In this document: positions 1 to 8,732 of the stretch, piece after piece
How the letters are laid out: each line of letters starts with the position of its first letter
How positions within the stretch are numbered: the stretch's first letter is position 1
Assembly: GCA_031267995.1 (NCBI GenBank)
Contig: JAIRXZ010000088.1
Span: forward strand, 1-27,307
Origin: Odoribacteraceae bacterium
GTDB lineage: Bacteria; Bacteroidota; Bacteroidia; Bacteroidales; Marinifilaceae
DNA: 27,307 bases
Direction of reading: 5' to 3'
Notes under the pieces: generated by a model
Database searches by the model: none
The model's input: the letters and a program-made list of their open reading frames with translations, nothing else
What the model was told of the DNA's origin: nothing
Position numbers and translations under genes: made by a program

Positions 1-326
1 GTTTCTTTTTCTTCAAAGGATTGGTACACGCGCCGGCAGTACTTGCACGTTATGGTTTTTGCCAGGTATTTGCCGAGGTGTAGCACGAATTTCGCGTTGA
101 GTTTGTTTGCCTGGAAAAAGGCGTCTTGCCGTTTTGATTTCCGGGGGTCGGTTGGTCGCGCCGAGAAGTAGCATACCTCGACGAGTTCCTGGTGCGGGCG
201 TAGGATTTTTTCCGAGAATTTTACCATGTCCAGCCAGTAGTATTTTCTCCATCCCCTGGATTTCAGGCCGTAGTAGAAGTTGAATCCGTCCACGTACACG
301 ATTACCTTTTGCTTTTTTTGTTCCAC
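1..326 (-). CDS. NYN-domain (PIN-like, LabA/DUF88-type) nuclease, N-terminal part
   Basis: About 108 N-terminal codons lie in the window; the rest runs off the left edge. The start is a GTG at 326, because an in-frame TAA at 342-344 lies six codons upstream and no ATG occurs before the conserved core. Residues 8-20 read VIVYVDGFNFYYG, the first strand of an NYN domain with its metal-binding Asp (D13). A CxxC pair near residues 92-95 (TCKYCRR) followed by SFEEKE resembles the small zinc-binding insert seen in many LabA-like NYN proteins. NYN domains belong to the PIN-like superfamily and are usually single-strand RNA endonucleases; the substrate here is unknown. The remaining acidic residues lie outside the window, so activity cannot be judged. 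The gene is preceded by a promoter and a structured RNA that ends in a terminator, so its expression probably depends on read-through. Confidence 0.85.
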   Translation of the reverse strand, partial: MEQKKQKVIVYVDGFNFYYGLKSRGWRKYYWLDMVKFSEKILRPHQELVEVCYFSARPTDPRKSKRQDAFFQANKLNAKFVLHLGKYLAKTITCKYCRRVYQSFEEKE

Positions 327-343
327 GTTTCGTTTGTTGAATT

Positions 344-368
344 AAAAAACCCCTCTGCTTTCGAGGGG
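344..368 (-). terminator. Intrinsic terminator between the structured RNA and the NYN gene
   Basis: A six-base-pair stem (CCCCTC/GAGGGG, arms 368-363 and 355-350, seven-base loop) is followed at once by six T residues on the minus strand (349-344). The NYN start codon lies only 18 nt further on, so this terminator separates the RNA from the nuclease gene. Confidence 0.75.
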
Positions 369-420
369 TCAGCCTTAGTCTATCCCAACTAAGGGGGGCA
401 CGCGTTATCTCTAACACGCG
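344..420 (-). ncRNA. Compact structured RNA upstream of the NYN nuclease gene
   Basis: Read on the minus strand, three hairpins follow one another within about 75 nt. The first (420-401) pairs CGCG with CGCG and TTA with TAA and has a GAGA loop. The second (394-373) pairs CCTTAG with CTAAGG around a 10-nt loop. The third (368-350) pairs CCCCTC with GAGGGG and runs into six T residues. A -7 box ends at 422, so transcription should begin at the foot of the first hairpin. A run of four C (398-395) outside the helices could pair with the GGGG of the terminator, offering an alternative fold. I do not recognise it as a known RNA family. It could be a free small RNA, an attenuating leader of the nuclease gene, or both. 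Confidence 0.65.
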
Positions 421-421
421 G

Positions 422-451
422 CAAAGGTAGCATTTTTTTGTTAAGGACAAA
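422..451 (-). promoter_or_regulatory. Bacteroidota promoter (TTTG / TAnnTTTG) for the structured RNA
   Basis: On the minus strand, TACCTTTG (429-422) matches the Bacteroidota -7 consensus TAnnTTTG exactly. A TTTG (451-448) lies 18 bases upstream, close to the usual -33 spacing. The predicted start falls a few bases downstream, at the base of the first hairpin of the RNA. Confidence 0.7.
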
Positions 452-562
452 AGGTGGGGGGGAAAAGTATTTTTTTTCACGATCCCGGGCGGGGGAGGGG
501 CGAGGGCGCGTGGTTTTGGCCGGGTAGTTGGCGGGGGAGGGGTGGGAGCTGGCGGGCGCGAG

Positions 563-590
563 AAAAGCCCCGGTGTTGGTGGCCGGGGCT
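563..590 (-). terminator. Intrinsic terminator of the PUL operon
   Basis: An eight-base-pair stem (AGCCCCGG/CCGGGGCT, arms 590-583 and 573-566) with a nine-base loop is followed by a short T run on the minus strand. It begins ten bases after the SusD stop codon and closes the long operon. Confidence 0.75.
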
Positions 591-599
591 CGCGGGGTG

Positions 600-2213
600 T
601 TATTCGGTTTTGAGGTCCCACTTGACGAAGTATTCGCCGGCGAGGATTTTGGATCGTATGGTGGCTTGCATGGCGTCGGGGTATTTGGGGACGATTTTGT
701 CGGCGATGAAGTGGGCGTGGTCGTTGCCGTAGCGGCGGGCGAAGCGGATCATGGCGGGGTAGACTTTGCCCTCGCAGGGGTATTCGAGGAGGGTTTCGTC
801 GAGGATGGCTTCGTCGTAGGCGCGGATTTTTTCTTCGTCGGTGGTGGCGGGGTCGTCGTAACGGGGGAGGTCGCGGGGGGCGAGGTCGTTGGCGAAGCGG
901 ATGCCGAGGTTGGGTTTCGAGCCTGACCAGTTGGCGCCCCAGGCGGACTGGTCGCCGTAGATTTCCCAGGTGATGGGTTGGCCGCCCCAGCGCCTGCCGA
1001 CGCCGTAGTTCATGAGGGCTTCGGCTTCGTCCCAGCGTTTGGTGTGGTTGAAGGCTTCGACGAGCATGAGGTGGTAGTCGTGGGGGCGGGTGAGGGGGAT
1101 GTGGACGTCGTTGCGGTAGGCGGGGCGGGTGGATTCGTCGAGGTATTTGCGCATGACGCGTTGGCCGTTCCGGGTGCTGGTGAGGCGTCCGCCGCGGCGG
1201 GTGTCGCCCTGGTTGCCGTCTTCGCGGGGTTGGGTGAGGTAGCGGTTGATGCCGTGTTCGGAGGGGCGGAGGTAGTATTTGCAGGGGTAGACGTTTTCGA
1301 AGTATTCGATGAGGCGGTTGGTTTGGTTGTTGTCGTAGTTGTAGACGATGGCGGAGATGATGAATTTGGATTGGCCGCTGATGGGGTCGGTGAACATGAG
1401 GTTGTATTTTCCGCGCCACCAGTCGCTGAGGCTCCATTGTTCTGATGTTTTGACGAAGGCGGCGTTGAGGACGGGCCAGATGAGGTCGATGGTTTTCTGG
1501 TATTCGCCGGTCCAGAGGCATATTTCGCCGAGGAGGGCGGGGTAGTCGGGTGTCATGAATCCCCAGTGTATGAGGCTGGCGTTGTTGGGGTCGACGGGGT
1601 TGATGATGGCTGCCCAGTTGACGACGTGGCTGCCGTCGATGCCGTCGATGCCGGTTTCGAGGAGTTGCTTGCATTTGAGGAGTAGCTGCTCGAAGTCGAG
1701 GACGGGGTGGTCGTTCATGGTTTTGTAGGCGGTGAGTGGTTCGTCGAAGTAGATGGCCTGGCCGTATATTTTGGCGAGGGTGAAGTAGGCCCAGGTTTTG
1801 ACGCGGAGGGCGCCGCTGATGAGGCCGCGGTAGTGTTCGGGGTCGACGACTTCGGGGTTGGCGTCGCGGTAGGTTTTGGCTTTTTGGATGTAGTCGTTGC
1901 AGCTGATGATGACGTCGTAGTAGCCGCGGGGGTCGGCGTAGGTGTTTCCCTGGCGGTGTTCGTAGGCGTATATTTCGCGGAGTTCCTGGGGTGTGTTTTC
2001 GGTGGGTTCGAGGTAGTCGGCGCGGGTGTCGGTGAGGAATATGGCGTGGTCGCCGACGGCTTGCATTTTGGTGATGATGCCGAGGTAGCCGGAGTATATT
2101 TCGCTTTGGGTGCCGATGTAGTCGTCGGCGTTGTAGATGTCTTTTGGGTTGGTGTTGAAGAAGCCGTCGCAGGCGGTGGCGAGGAGGGCGGCGATGAGGA
2201 TGGCGTGTTTCAT
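600..2213 (-). CDS. SusD/RagB-family glycan-binding lipoprotein (second pair)
   Basis: This 537-residue protein has a lipoprotein signal with lipobox LATAC (lipidated Cys15) followed by DGFFNTNPKD, a typical mature SusD N-terminus. The length is normal for SusD/RagB. Such proteins sit on the cell surface, fold from TPR-like helices, and act as a lid that captures glycan over the partner SusC channel. The partner is the SusC gene directly upstream, whose stop is six bases from this ATG. It is the last gene of the operon and is followed by a terminator. Codon choice is strongly C- and A-ending (GAA, AAA, CTC), unlike the first SusCD pair. The substrate cannot be predicted. Confidence 0.92.
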   Translation of the reverse strand: MKHAILIAALLATACDGFFNTNPKDIYNADDYIGTQSEIYSGYLGIITKMQAVGDHAIFLTDTRADYLEPTENTPQELREIYAYEHRQGNTYADPRGYYDVIISCNDYIQKAKTYRDANPEVVDPEHYRGLISGALRVKTWAYFTLAKIYGQAIYFDEPLTAYKTMNDHPVLDFEQLLLKCKQLLETGIDGIDGSHVVNWAAIINPVDPNNASLIHWGFMTPDYPALLGEICLWTGEYQKTIDLIWPVLNAAFVKTSEQWSLSDWWRGKYNLMFTDPISGQSKFIISAIVYNYDNNQTNRLIEYFENVYPCKYYLRPSEHGINRYLTQPREDGNQGDTRRGGRLTSTRNGQRVMRKYLDESTRPAYRNDVHIPLTRPHDYHLMLVEAFNHTKRWDEAEALMNYGVGRRWGGQPITWEIYGDQSAWGANWSGSKPNLGIRFANDLAPRDLPRYDDPATTDEEKIRAYDEAILDETLLEYPCEGKVYPAMIRFARRYGNDHAHFIADKIVPKYPDAMQATIRSKILAGEYFVKWDLKTE

Positions 2214-2219
2214 GGGTTG

Positions 2220-5200
2220 TTAGAATTTGAGGTTTGCTCCTATTTTGATGGTGGTGGGTGGGGCCATTTTGGCGTAGTCGCAGCCGATGAGGGCTTCGTC
2301 GTGGGAGTAGGCGAATTCGGGGTCGAGGCCGAGGTATTTGGTGAATGTGTGGAGGTTTTCGCCGGTGATGTAGAGCGTGCCGGATCGGAAGATGTTCCAG
2401 ACGGGGGTGTCGAAGGTGTAGGCGATGGTGATGTTTTTCCACTTGAGGTAGGAGGCGTTTTCGACCCAGCGGGAGGAGAATCGGCTGTTGTTCATGGGGT
2501 CGCCGTAGACGGCGCGGGGGATGTCGGTGATTTGTCCCTCGAGCGCCCAGCGTTGTCGCATGGCTCGCGTTTGGTTGTTGAAGGTGGCGCCGGATTCGAG
2601 TTGGCGGCGGACGGCGTTGTAGGCTTTGTTGCCGATGGAGTAGGTGAGTTCGGTGGTGAGCTGGATTTTTTTCCAGCGGATGGCGGTGTAGAGGGCGCCG
2701 AAGAGGTCGGGGGTGGCGGTGCCGAGGGTTGTTTTGTCTTGTTCGTCGATGATGCCGTCGGGGGTGATGTCGATGAATTTGATGTCGCCGGCGGCGAATT
2801 GGCGTCCGCTGAAGTCGCGGAGGGGGTTGGCGTTGGCTTGGGCGGTGGAGGGGATGACGCCGTCGGTTTTGTAGCCGTAGAAGGTGTAGGGGTCGCGTCC
2901 CTCGCGGGTGATGATTTCGGCGCCGTCGTCGAGTTGGCGGGTGATGGTGGTGTTTTTGCCGAGGGAGGTGACGCGGCTGTTGATGGTGGCGAGGTGTCCG
3001 CCGATTGTCCATTCGATGTGGCGGGCGCGGACGGGGGTGAGGCGGAGCGCGAGTTCGAGGCCGCTGTTTTTGATTTTGCCGTTGTTTTCGTGGTAGGTGG
3101 GTTGGCCGAAGACGGAGGCGATGGGGTTGGCGAGGATGACGTTGGCGGCGCGGTCGATGTAGTAGTCGAGGGTGAGTTCGAGGCGGCGGTGGAGGAGGGA
3201 TGTTTCGATGCCGATGTCGAGGCGGGTGTTTTTTTCGTTGCGGAGGCTGGTGTTTGGTATGTTGGCGCGGACGATGCTGCCGATGTCCATGAGGGGGGCG
3301 TTGATGTAGTAGTTTTTGCCGTAGTTGGAGGAGTATCGGCTGTTGCCGGCGCGGCTGTATTCGGCCCTGAGGCGGAGGTTGTCTATCCATTCGCGTCGGC
3401 CGATGGCGGGGATGTCGGTGGGTGTCCAGGTGATGGAGGCGGAGGGGTAGAGGGTGAAGCGGGGGGCGTCCGGGCCGGTGGATGAGGCGGCGTCGAGGGA
3501 GGCGTTGAGGGAGGCGCGGAGGGAGCGGCGGGTGTAGTCGGCGTGGAGGTAGGTGTTCATCCAGTTCCACATGTCGATGTATCCCCAGAAGTGTCGTCCC
3601 TCGCTGTGGACGAAGTTGAGGGTTTGGTAGAAGTCGTTGGTGGTGTTCCTGCCTCGCCCGGCGTCGAATTCGCGGCGGCTGGTGAGTACCTGGTAGCCGG
3701 CGTTGAGGTTGAGGGGGTGGCCGCCGATGGTTTTGGTGTAGGCGGCGTTGAGGTTGTAGAACATGTTGAATGTTTCGCCGACGCCTGTGCGGACTGTGTT
3801 TTTGGCGAGTTTGTCTTCGAGTGGGAGGATGGCGGCGAGGTCGACGCCGGGGATGAAGATGTTTTCGCGGTTGTAGTTGTAGTATAGGCCGAGCATGGCG
3901 TTGAGGGTGAGGGCGGGGGTCGGGCGGTAGGTGGCGCCGACTTTGATGTTGATGTCGTACATTTTGTCGGAGGCGTCGAGGAGGTCGGTGATGGCGAGTG
4001 GGTTGCTGACGTCGAGTCGGGCGATGTCGTATTGGTTGAGGACGTGGCCGCTTCCGTCTTTTCGCCATGGGCTGAGGATGGGGGCTTTGTAGTAGGCGGC
4101 GAGGACGGGGTTTGTTTCGGGTATCATGCCTTGTTCCTGTAGTTGGTTTTGGATGAAGGCGAGGCCGACGGTGGTGTACATTTCCCATTGGCGGCTGACG
4201 AGGACGTTGGTGTTGAGCTGGGCGTGGTATTTGTCCATCTCGGTGTTGGCGACGGTGCCCTGGTCGCGGGTGTAGCCGAGGGAGAGGTCGTATTTGGCGA
4301 TGGCGTCTCCGCCTTCGACGCGGAAGAGGTTTTCGGTGACGAAGGTGGTTTTGTAGATTTGTTTTTGCCAGTCGGTGTTGTTGTTGTAGATGCTGGCGTA
4401 GTAGTAGCCGGGGTCGTCCATGAGGAAGGGGAAGTTGGTGAAGAGGTCGGCCATGTTTTCGTAGCGGGTGAGTCCGACGTTGTTGAGGTAGGCTTTGTAG
4501 TCTTTGACGTTCATGAGTGGGAGGGTTTTGCCGTTCCAGTTGAATCCGTATTGGCCGTGGAAGGTGACGCGGGTTTCGAGCTGGTCTCTGGTGGCGCCGT
4601 CTGTTTCGACGAGTATGACGCCGTTCGAGCCGAGGGAGCCGTAGAGCGAGGCTTCGGCGCCTTTGAGGACGGTGACGTTTTGGATGTCGTGGACGTTGTA
4701 GGGGAGGAGTAGGCTTTTGGAGAATCCCCCGATGATGGGGGATTCTTTTGAGTCGGGCATGTAGGGGATGCCGTTGATGACGATGAGTGGGGCGTTGTCG
4801 CCGATGAATGTGCGGGTGCCGCGGAGGTTCCAGTAGGCGCCTTCGCCGGGCATGCCGCTTTTTTTGATGACGCGGAGGCCGGGTACTTTGGCTGCCATGG
4901 CGCGGTCGAGGTAGAAGTCGTCGCCGAGGTCTTTTTTGGATACGTTGACGGCGGCGGAGGTTTGCTGGTCGGCGCGTTCGAGGCGGAATGGCATGACGAG
5001 TTCTTCGTTGTAGCGGTAGCGGTCGGTGGGGACGAGGGTGATTTGGATGTCGTGCCTGCCGAGGAGCGGCTGGTTCCTGGGGTAGAATCCGGCTGCTTCG
5101 ATGTATATGCCCCCGTCGGGGTCGGAGAGTTCGAGGGTGAACTCTCCGCCGGCGTTGGTGACGGTGGTTTCCATGACTTTTGTTCCGCGTACTACCGCGC

Positions 5201-5324
5201 CCGCGAGGGGTGTTTTGTCGAGTTGCAGGATTTTCCCTTTTAGCTGGAAACGTTCTTGCGCCGGGGCGCGCGTTGCCAGGAGGGTGAGTAGCGCGAGGAT
5301 GATTGTTGTTGTTACTGTTTTCAT
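2220..5324 (-). CDS. SusC/RagA-family TonB-dependent transporter (second pair)
   Basis: This 1034-residue outer-membrane transporter has a Sec signal peptide ending near APAQ (residue 23). A carboxypeptidase-D-like regulatory domain spans roughly residues 25-110 (ending around PLLGRHDIQITLV). The plug spans about 120-240, with WNLRGTRTFIGDNAPLIVI and VLKGAEASLYGSLGSNG, and a long beta-barrel ends in the aromatic terminus IGANLKF. There is no N-terminal STN domain, so it is not expected to signal to an anti-sigma factor. The linker where a TonB box is usually found reads NEELVMPFRLE and departs from the common DEVVVTGYG type. It would import oligosaccharides captured by the SusD encoded next. 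The gene lies 21 bases after the preceding FAS1 gene and shares the C/A-ending codon bias of its SusD partner. Confidence 0.93.
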   Translation of the reverse strand: MKTVTTTIILALLTLLATRAPAQERFQLKGKILQLDKTPLAGAVVRGTKVMETTVTNAGGEFTLELSDPDGGIYIEAAGFYPRNQPLLGRHDIQITLVPTDRYRYNEELVMPFRLERADQQTSAAVNVSKKDLGDDFYLDRAMAAKVPGLRVIKKSGMPGEGAYWNLRGTRTFIGDNAPLIVINGIPYMPDSKESPIIGGFSKSLLLPYNVHDIQNVTVLKGAEASLYGSLGSNGVILVETDGATRDQLETRVTFHGQYGFNWNGKTLPLMNVKDYKAYLNNVGLTRYENMADLFTNFPFLMDDPGYYYASIYNNNTDWQKQIYKTTFVTENLFRVEGGDAIAKYDLSLGYTRDQGTVANTEMDKYHAQLNTNVLVSRQWEMYTTVGLAFIQNQLQEQGMIPETNPVLAAYYKAPILSPWRKDGSGHVLNQYDIARLDVSNPLAITDLLDASDKMYDINIKVGATYRPTPALTLNAMLGLYYNYNRENIFIPGVDLAAILPLEDKLAKNTVRTGVGETFNMFYNLNAAYTKTIGGHPLNLNAGYQVLTSRREFDAGRGRNTTNDFYQTLNFVHSEGRHFWGYIDMWNWMNTYLHADYTRRSLRASLNASLDAASSTGPDAPRFTLYPSASITWTPTDIPAIGRREWIDNLRLRAEYSRAGNSRYSSNYGKNYYINAPLMDIGSIVRANIPNTSLRNEKNTRLDIGIETSLLHRRLELTLDYYIDRAANVILANPIASVFGQPTYHENNGKIKNSGLELALRLTPVRARHIEWTIGGHLATINSRVTSLGKNTTITRQLDDGAEIITREGRDPYTFYGYKTDGVIPSTAQANANPLRDFSGRQFAAGDIKFIDITPDGIIDEQDKTTLGTATPDLFGALYTAIRWKKIQLTTELTYSIGNKAYNAVRRQLESGATFNNQTRAMRQRWALEGQITDIPRAVYGDPMNNSRFSSRWVENASYLKWKNITIAYTFDTPVWNIFRSGTLYITGENLHTFTKYLGLDPEFAYSHDEALIGCDYAKMAPPTTIKIGANLKF

Positions 5325-5345
5325 ATTTTTGGGGTAGCAGGCGGG

Positions 5346-7040
5346 TTAATAGTTGTTTGCTGTCGGTTTGAGGCACCAGTGGTAGGCGTAGAATTTGGCG
5401 CCGAAGACGACGGCGGGGGTGTCGGTGGTTTCTATCCTGATGACGATGGGTTGCATTTCCGTGCCGTTGAATTGGACGGTGCCGATGGTGCCGCCGTCGC
5501 GGTCGTAGTTGGCGGGTTTGCCTTGTAGTCCGGTGGCTGACGTGCTGAATCCTTCGGGGTAGCTGCCGGCGCCGCGGTCGAAGTGGAAGGTGCCGCCGTC
5601 GAGGGATTGGTTTGCCTTGATGAGGACGTCGTTGACGTAGATGTTGACGCTCATTTTAAGTTTTTCCTTGAATCCCATGCAGAGGGTGTATTCGCCGGGG
5701 GGTATGAGGGCTTTGCCGACGGTGCCGTCGGCGTTGAGGACGAGGCCGGTGAGGGTGCAGCTGAAGCCTTCTTCGATTTGGACGACGAGGCAGTCGTAGT
5801 ATTTCGATGGCCAGACGCCGGGTAGCGGGGAGTCGTTGCTGGCGGCGTTGTAGGTGCCTTCCCTGTTGACTTTGATCGGCTCGGCGATGGTGTCGAGGTA
5901 GTGGGTGAATTGGAAGTAGTCGGCTTTTTCCTCGGCGGTGCAGTACTGGTAGTAGCTGAAGTATTGCTTGATGCGGTAGACGAGGATGTTGTTGGGGACT
6001 TTCATGTAGTTGACGTAGTAGGCGACGCCGTTGCTGAGGGGGACGGGGTGGGCGATGTCGACTTGCTGGACGGTGTTTCTCCATGTTTGGCCGTAGGCCG
6101 ATTTCCAGTCTTCTTTGGCGGTGTATTCTTCGGCGGTGATGGTTCCCTTGAAGAAGAGGGCGTTGATGACCCATTCTTCTATTCTGGCGGAGTCTTCGGC
6201 GGTGACTTCGCGTCCGAGGGCGTTGGTGATGGTGAGGTAGGCGTTTTCGATGGCGCTGCCGAGCATGTCGTTGGTGGGGATGAAGACGGTGGATTTGGCG
6301 TATTCGGATACGATGTTGATTTTTTGGTCGCTTTCGGCCACGTTGACGTTGAAGAAGGGGTTGCTTTCGATCCAGACGGAGTCGTAGACGGTGTTGCCCG
6401 TTTCGTCCGTGTAGAGGGGTCGGCTGTTGTCGACGTCGAAGACGAGGGTGCTGTTTTCAAATACCATTTGCTTGAAGAGGGAGTATTCCGATCCCAGGCC
6501 TTTCAGGTAGTCGTAGACGGAGACGAGGGCGGCGAGGGGGGATTCGATTTCGTAGACGAAGGCATTGGTGGTTTTGATGACGCGGATGACTTTTTGGCCG
6601 TTCAGGTAGAGGGATGTGCCGCTTTCGGAACGGGAGTCTTCGGCGAGGCTGGCGACGACGTATTTGCCGTTCCACATCAACATGCGCTGTCCGTCGGGGA
6701 GTTCGTTTGGCGCGAGCATGGCTCCGCAGATGTGCATTTTGGCCAGGTTGGGATCGTTTTCCAGGGTGCCCAGGGCGTCGTCCTTGACGACGATGACGGT
6801 GAATAGTTGGTTTTTGGTTGCCAGCTCGTCCGCCACGCCGGTGGCCGCGAAGAGGGAGAGCATCTTGCTGTAGGAGGTTTCGGATTCTAAAAAGCTCGTC
6901 ACGGGGGAGTTGACGATGACGACTTCTTGATTTCCCTCGATCACCGTGTCCGTGTTGACGCGGGATTCCCATTGGTCACTGCAGGAGTAGCCTAAGAAGG
7001 CAAGTCCTAAAATCGCGAAAAAGTATCTGTTCGTTTTCAT
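5346..7040 (-). CDS. FAS1-domain surface lipoprotein with C-terminal beta domain
   Basis: This 564-residue protein has lipobox LGYSC (Cys20). Two divergent FAS1 (fasciclin) units follow. Their typical strand motifs are FTVIVVKDDAL near residue 80 and STVFIPTNDM near residue 250. The region after about residue 400 is not FAS1-like. It appears to be a beta-sandwich with segments such as GEYTLCMGF and VNIYVNDVLI, similar in kind and position to the end of the neighbouring FAS1 protein. FAS1 domains bind carbohydrates or matrix proteins in other systems; in Bacteroidota they often accompany SusC/SusD. An accessory surface glycan-binding role is inferred, not shown. The gene starts nine bases after the preceding FAS1 gene. 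Its codon use is intermediate between the two halves of the operon. Confidence 0.82.
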   Translation of the reverse strand: MKTNRYFFAILGLAFLGYSCSDQWESRVNTDTVIEGNQEVVIVNSPVTSFLESETSYSKMLSLFAATGVADELATKNQLFTVIVVKDDALGTLENDPNLAKMHICGAMLAPNELPDGQRMLMWNGKYVVASLAEDSRSESGTSLYLNGQKVIRVIKTTNAFVYEIESPLAALVSVYDYLKGLGSEYSLFKQMVFENSTLVFDVDNSRPLYTDETGNTVYDSVWIESNPFFNVNVAESDQKINIVSEYAKSTVFIPTNDMLGSAIENAYLTITNALGREVTAEDSARIEEWVINALFFKGTITAEEYTAKEDWKSAYGQTWRNTVQQVDIAHPVPLSNGVAYYVNYMKVPNNILVYRIKQYFSYYQYCTAEEKADYFQFTHYLDTIAEPIKVNREGTYNAASNDSPLPGVWPSKYYDCLVVQIEEGFSCTLTGLVLNADGTVGKALIPPGEYTLCMGFKEKLKMSVNIYVNDVLIKANQSLDGGTFHFDRGAGSYPEGFSTSATGLQGKPANYDRDGGTIGTVQFNGTEMQPIVIRIETTDTPAVVFGAKFYAYHWCLKPTANNY

Positions 7041-7049
7041 AATCGAGTC

Positions 7050-8711
7050 TTATTTGATGGGTGTGAATTTTATGTAGTCTAACTGTAATCTGTAATCGCT
7101 GTTGGTGGAGGCCAGGGGATCCATGACCACCAGCTTGAAGGCGTGCGCGGCGGTGGCTTCAAATTCGATCATCTCGGCAATGACTACCGAGAAAAGTCCC
7201 ACGGCGTTTGTCGTGACGGTTTTGTACATTAAGGCCTCTTTGGGCGTCCCGTCAAAGGAGAATTGGCACTTGCTGCCGTTGGCGCGGAAGGTGTTGAGCG
7301 AGGTGCCGTAGCCGAAGAAGAGTTCAACTTTGTATTGTCCCTTGATGATGACCGGGGTCTTCGTTTCAAAGGATCCGAGGTAGCCGACGTTCACGCTGAG
7401 CATGTCGTGGAACATTGCCCCGTAGTTTCCGCCGTTGATGGAGCCGGTCTTTTCGGTGGCGAGACCAAGCACCGGCCACGTGGAGGTGCTGGTTTTGGTG
7501 GCGTTGCCCGTCCACGTGTAGCTGGTGACGGCTTCCGGGGTGAAGGCGACTTTGTACTCCGTGCCGTCCACGTTGTGGTATATGGCCGGGTTGGTTTTGT
7601 TGACGATCTCGGCGATGTCGGGGAAGTTGCAAAGATCCCAGTCGACGATGACCGGATCCGGTGTCCACATCTCCATCAGGCCGTCCACCTCGTGGATGAC
7701 GCCGTTCTTTAACTCCTGGTTGCTCCTCGCGTCGACGAGTTGCAGCTGCTCGCCTTCGTAGTTGAGGAAGAATTCTCCTCCCGTTCGCGTGATGGCGAGT
7801 ACCGATCCGCCCTCGTTCGTGCTGAGCAGCTTCATGGTGTCGTTGGTCTCGAAGTGGTTCATGTCCTCCGCGAAGAGGGATCCGCTGATGATGTGGTAGG
7901 CGACGTATTGCCACAGGGGGTTGGTGGTGGCCGTGTAGTCCGTGGTGGAGGCTCCCAGGTGGCTTTTCAATGCCGCGAGGTTGTTGATGCCATTGGCCTG
8001 GAATACGTCGTCCGCGACGGCCAGTACGGTGAAGTTCTTCTTCGTCAGGACGAATCCGCCGAAGTTGTTAAACGTCGTGTCGTAGGGGACGCTCAGGCGG
8101 CTCAACCACCCGGTTTCGTTCAGCGCCTCCTTGAAGATGGCGTAGCGACTGTCGTTGCTGACGCGATCCGAGATGGTCTCCACCATGGGCGGCAGCACGG
8201 CGTCGAGCACGTAGATGTAGCCGTTTACCACGGTGTCGGGGATTTGCGTGAGGTGCGCGATGTCGTTCACGTAGATGGCACCGGCGCCTCCCTCGCGGAA
8301 GTTAATCACCAGGCGGTCGCCGGAGTAGGTGGAGGCGTAGACGGCGTATCCCTCCGTGAATCTCTCGGCGGGAATCCCCGAAGGTACCACGTGGTAACGC
8401 ACCAGCTCCTGGGCATAGGCCTCGCCCAGCCCTTCGATGCTTTCAACGCCTTTCTGGGAGTAGAACGCTTTCACCGCGGCGTTGTCGGGGACAAAGCTGG
8501 TGAAGATGAGGTCTGCCTGGTTCAGCGCGTTGAACATGTTCGTGTAGTGCAGTATCGATACCCACTCGGAAAACGACTCCGCGTGGGCTTCCAGGTAGGC
8601 GGCCGTGGGGGAGGAGTCATTCACCAGGAAGGTGGTGTTTTCGTAGGGGTCGTTACAGGCTACCGCGAGTAAACAGACCCAACTGATCAGCCAACTTTTT
8701 TTCATATTCAT
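7050..8711 (-). CDS. FAS1-domain surface lipoprotein with C-terminal beta domain
   Basis: This 553-residue lipoprotein has lipobox LAVAC (Cys19; the third codon is a second possible Met start, two codons downstream). It carries two FAS1 units, with motifs IFTSFVPDNAAV at about residues 69-80 and FTVLAVADDVF at about 227-237. HEVDGLM near residue 340 is the conserved end of a FAS1 domain. The last 170 or so residues (from about 380) form a separate all-beta region ending in YRLQLDYIKFTPIK, a strand pattern common in galactose-binding-like jelly rolls that place a ligand-binding face on a surface lipoprotein. This region resembles the C-terminal domains often found after FAS1 in Bacteroidota; I cannot name the Pfam family with certainty. 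The gene follows SusD by 21 bases and is presumably an accessory subunit of that transporter. Confidence 0.85.
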   Translation of the reverse strand: MNMKKSWLISWVCLLAVACNDPYENTTFLVNDSSPTAAYLEAHAESFSEWVSILHYTNMFNALNQADLIFTSFVPDNAAVKAFYSQKGVESIEGLGEAYAQELVRYHVVPSGIPAERFTEGYAVYASTYSGDRLVINFREGGAGAIYVNDIAHLTQIPDTVVNGYIYVLDAVLPPMVETISDRVSNDSRYAIFKEALNETGWLSRLSVPYDTTFNNFGGFVLTKKNFTVLAVADDVFQANGINNLAALKSHLGASTTDYTATTNPLWQYVAYHIISGSLFAEDMNHFETNDTMKLLSTNEGGSVLAITRTGGEFFLNYEGEQLQLVDARSNQELKNGVIHEVDGLMEMWTPDPVIVDWDLCNFPDIAEIVNKTNPAIYHNVDGTEYKVAFTPEAVTSYTWTGNATKTSTSTWPVLGLATEKTGSINGGNYGAMFHDMLSVNVGYLGSFETKTPVIIKGQYKVELFFGYGTSLNTFRANGSKCQFSFDGTPKEALMYKTVTTNAVGLFSVVIAEMIEFEATAAHAFKLVVMDPLASTNSDYRLQLDYIKFTPIK

Positions 8712-8732
8712 GTCATTTGGTGTTAACGGTCA

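Noticed and set aside
1707..3485. Long plus-strand open frame rich in Val, Gly, Asp and Ala
   Set aside because: It is the antisense shadow of SusC/SusD with no recognisable domain; the same kind of shadow appears opposite all the PUL genes.
13..5376. A very long open frame on the minus strand spanning SusD, SusC and beyond
   Set aside because: Its translation is Arg/Pro/His-rich low-complexity sequence out of frame with clear SusC and SusD genes; it is open because of the strong codon bias in this GC-rich stretch.
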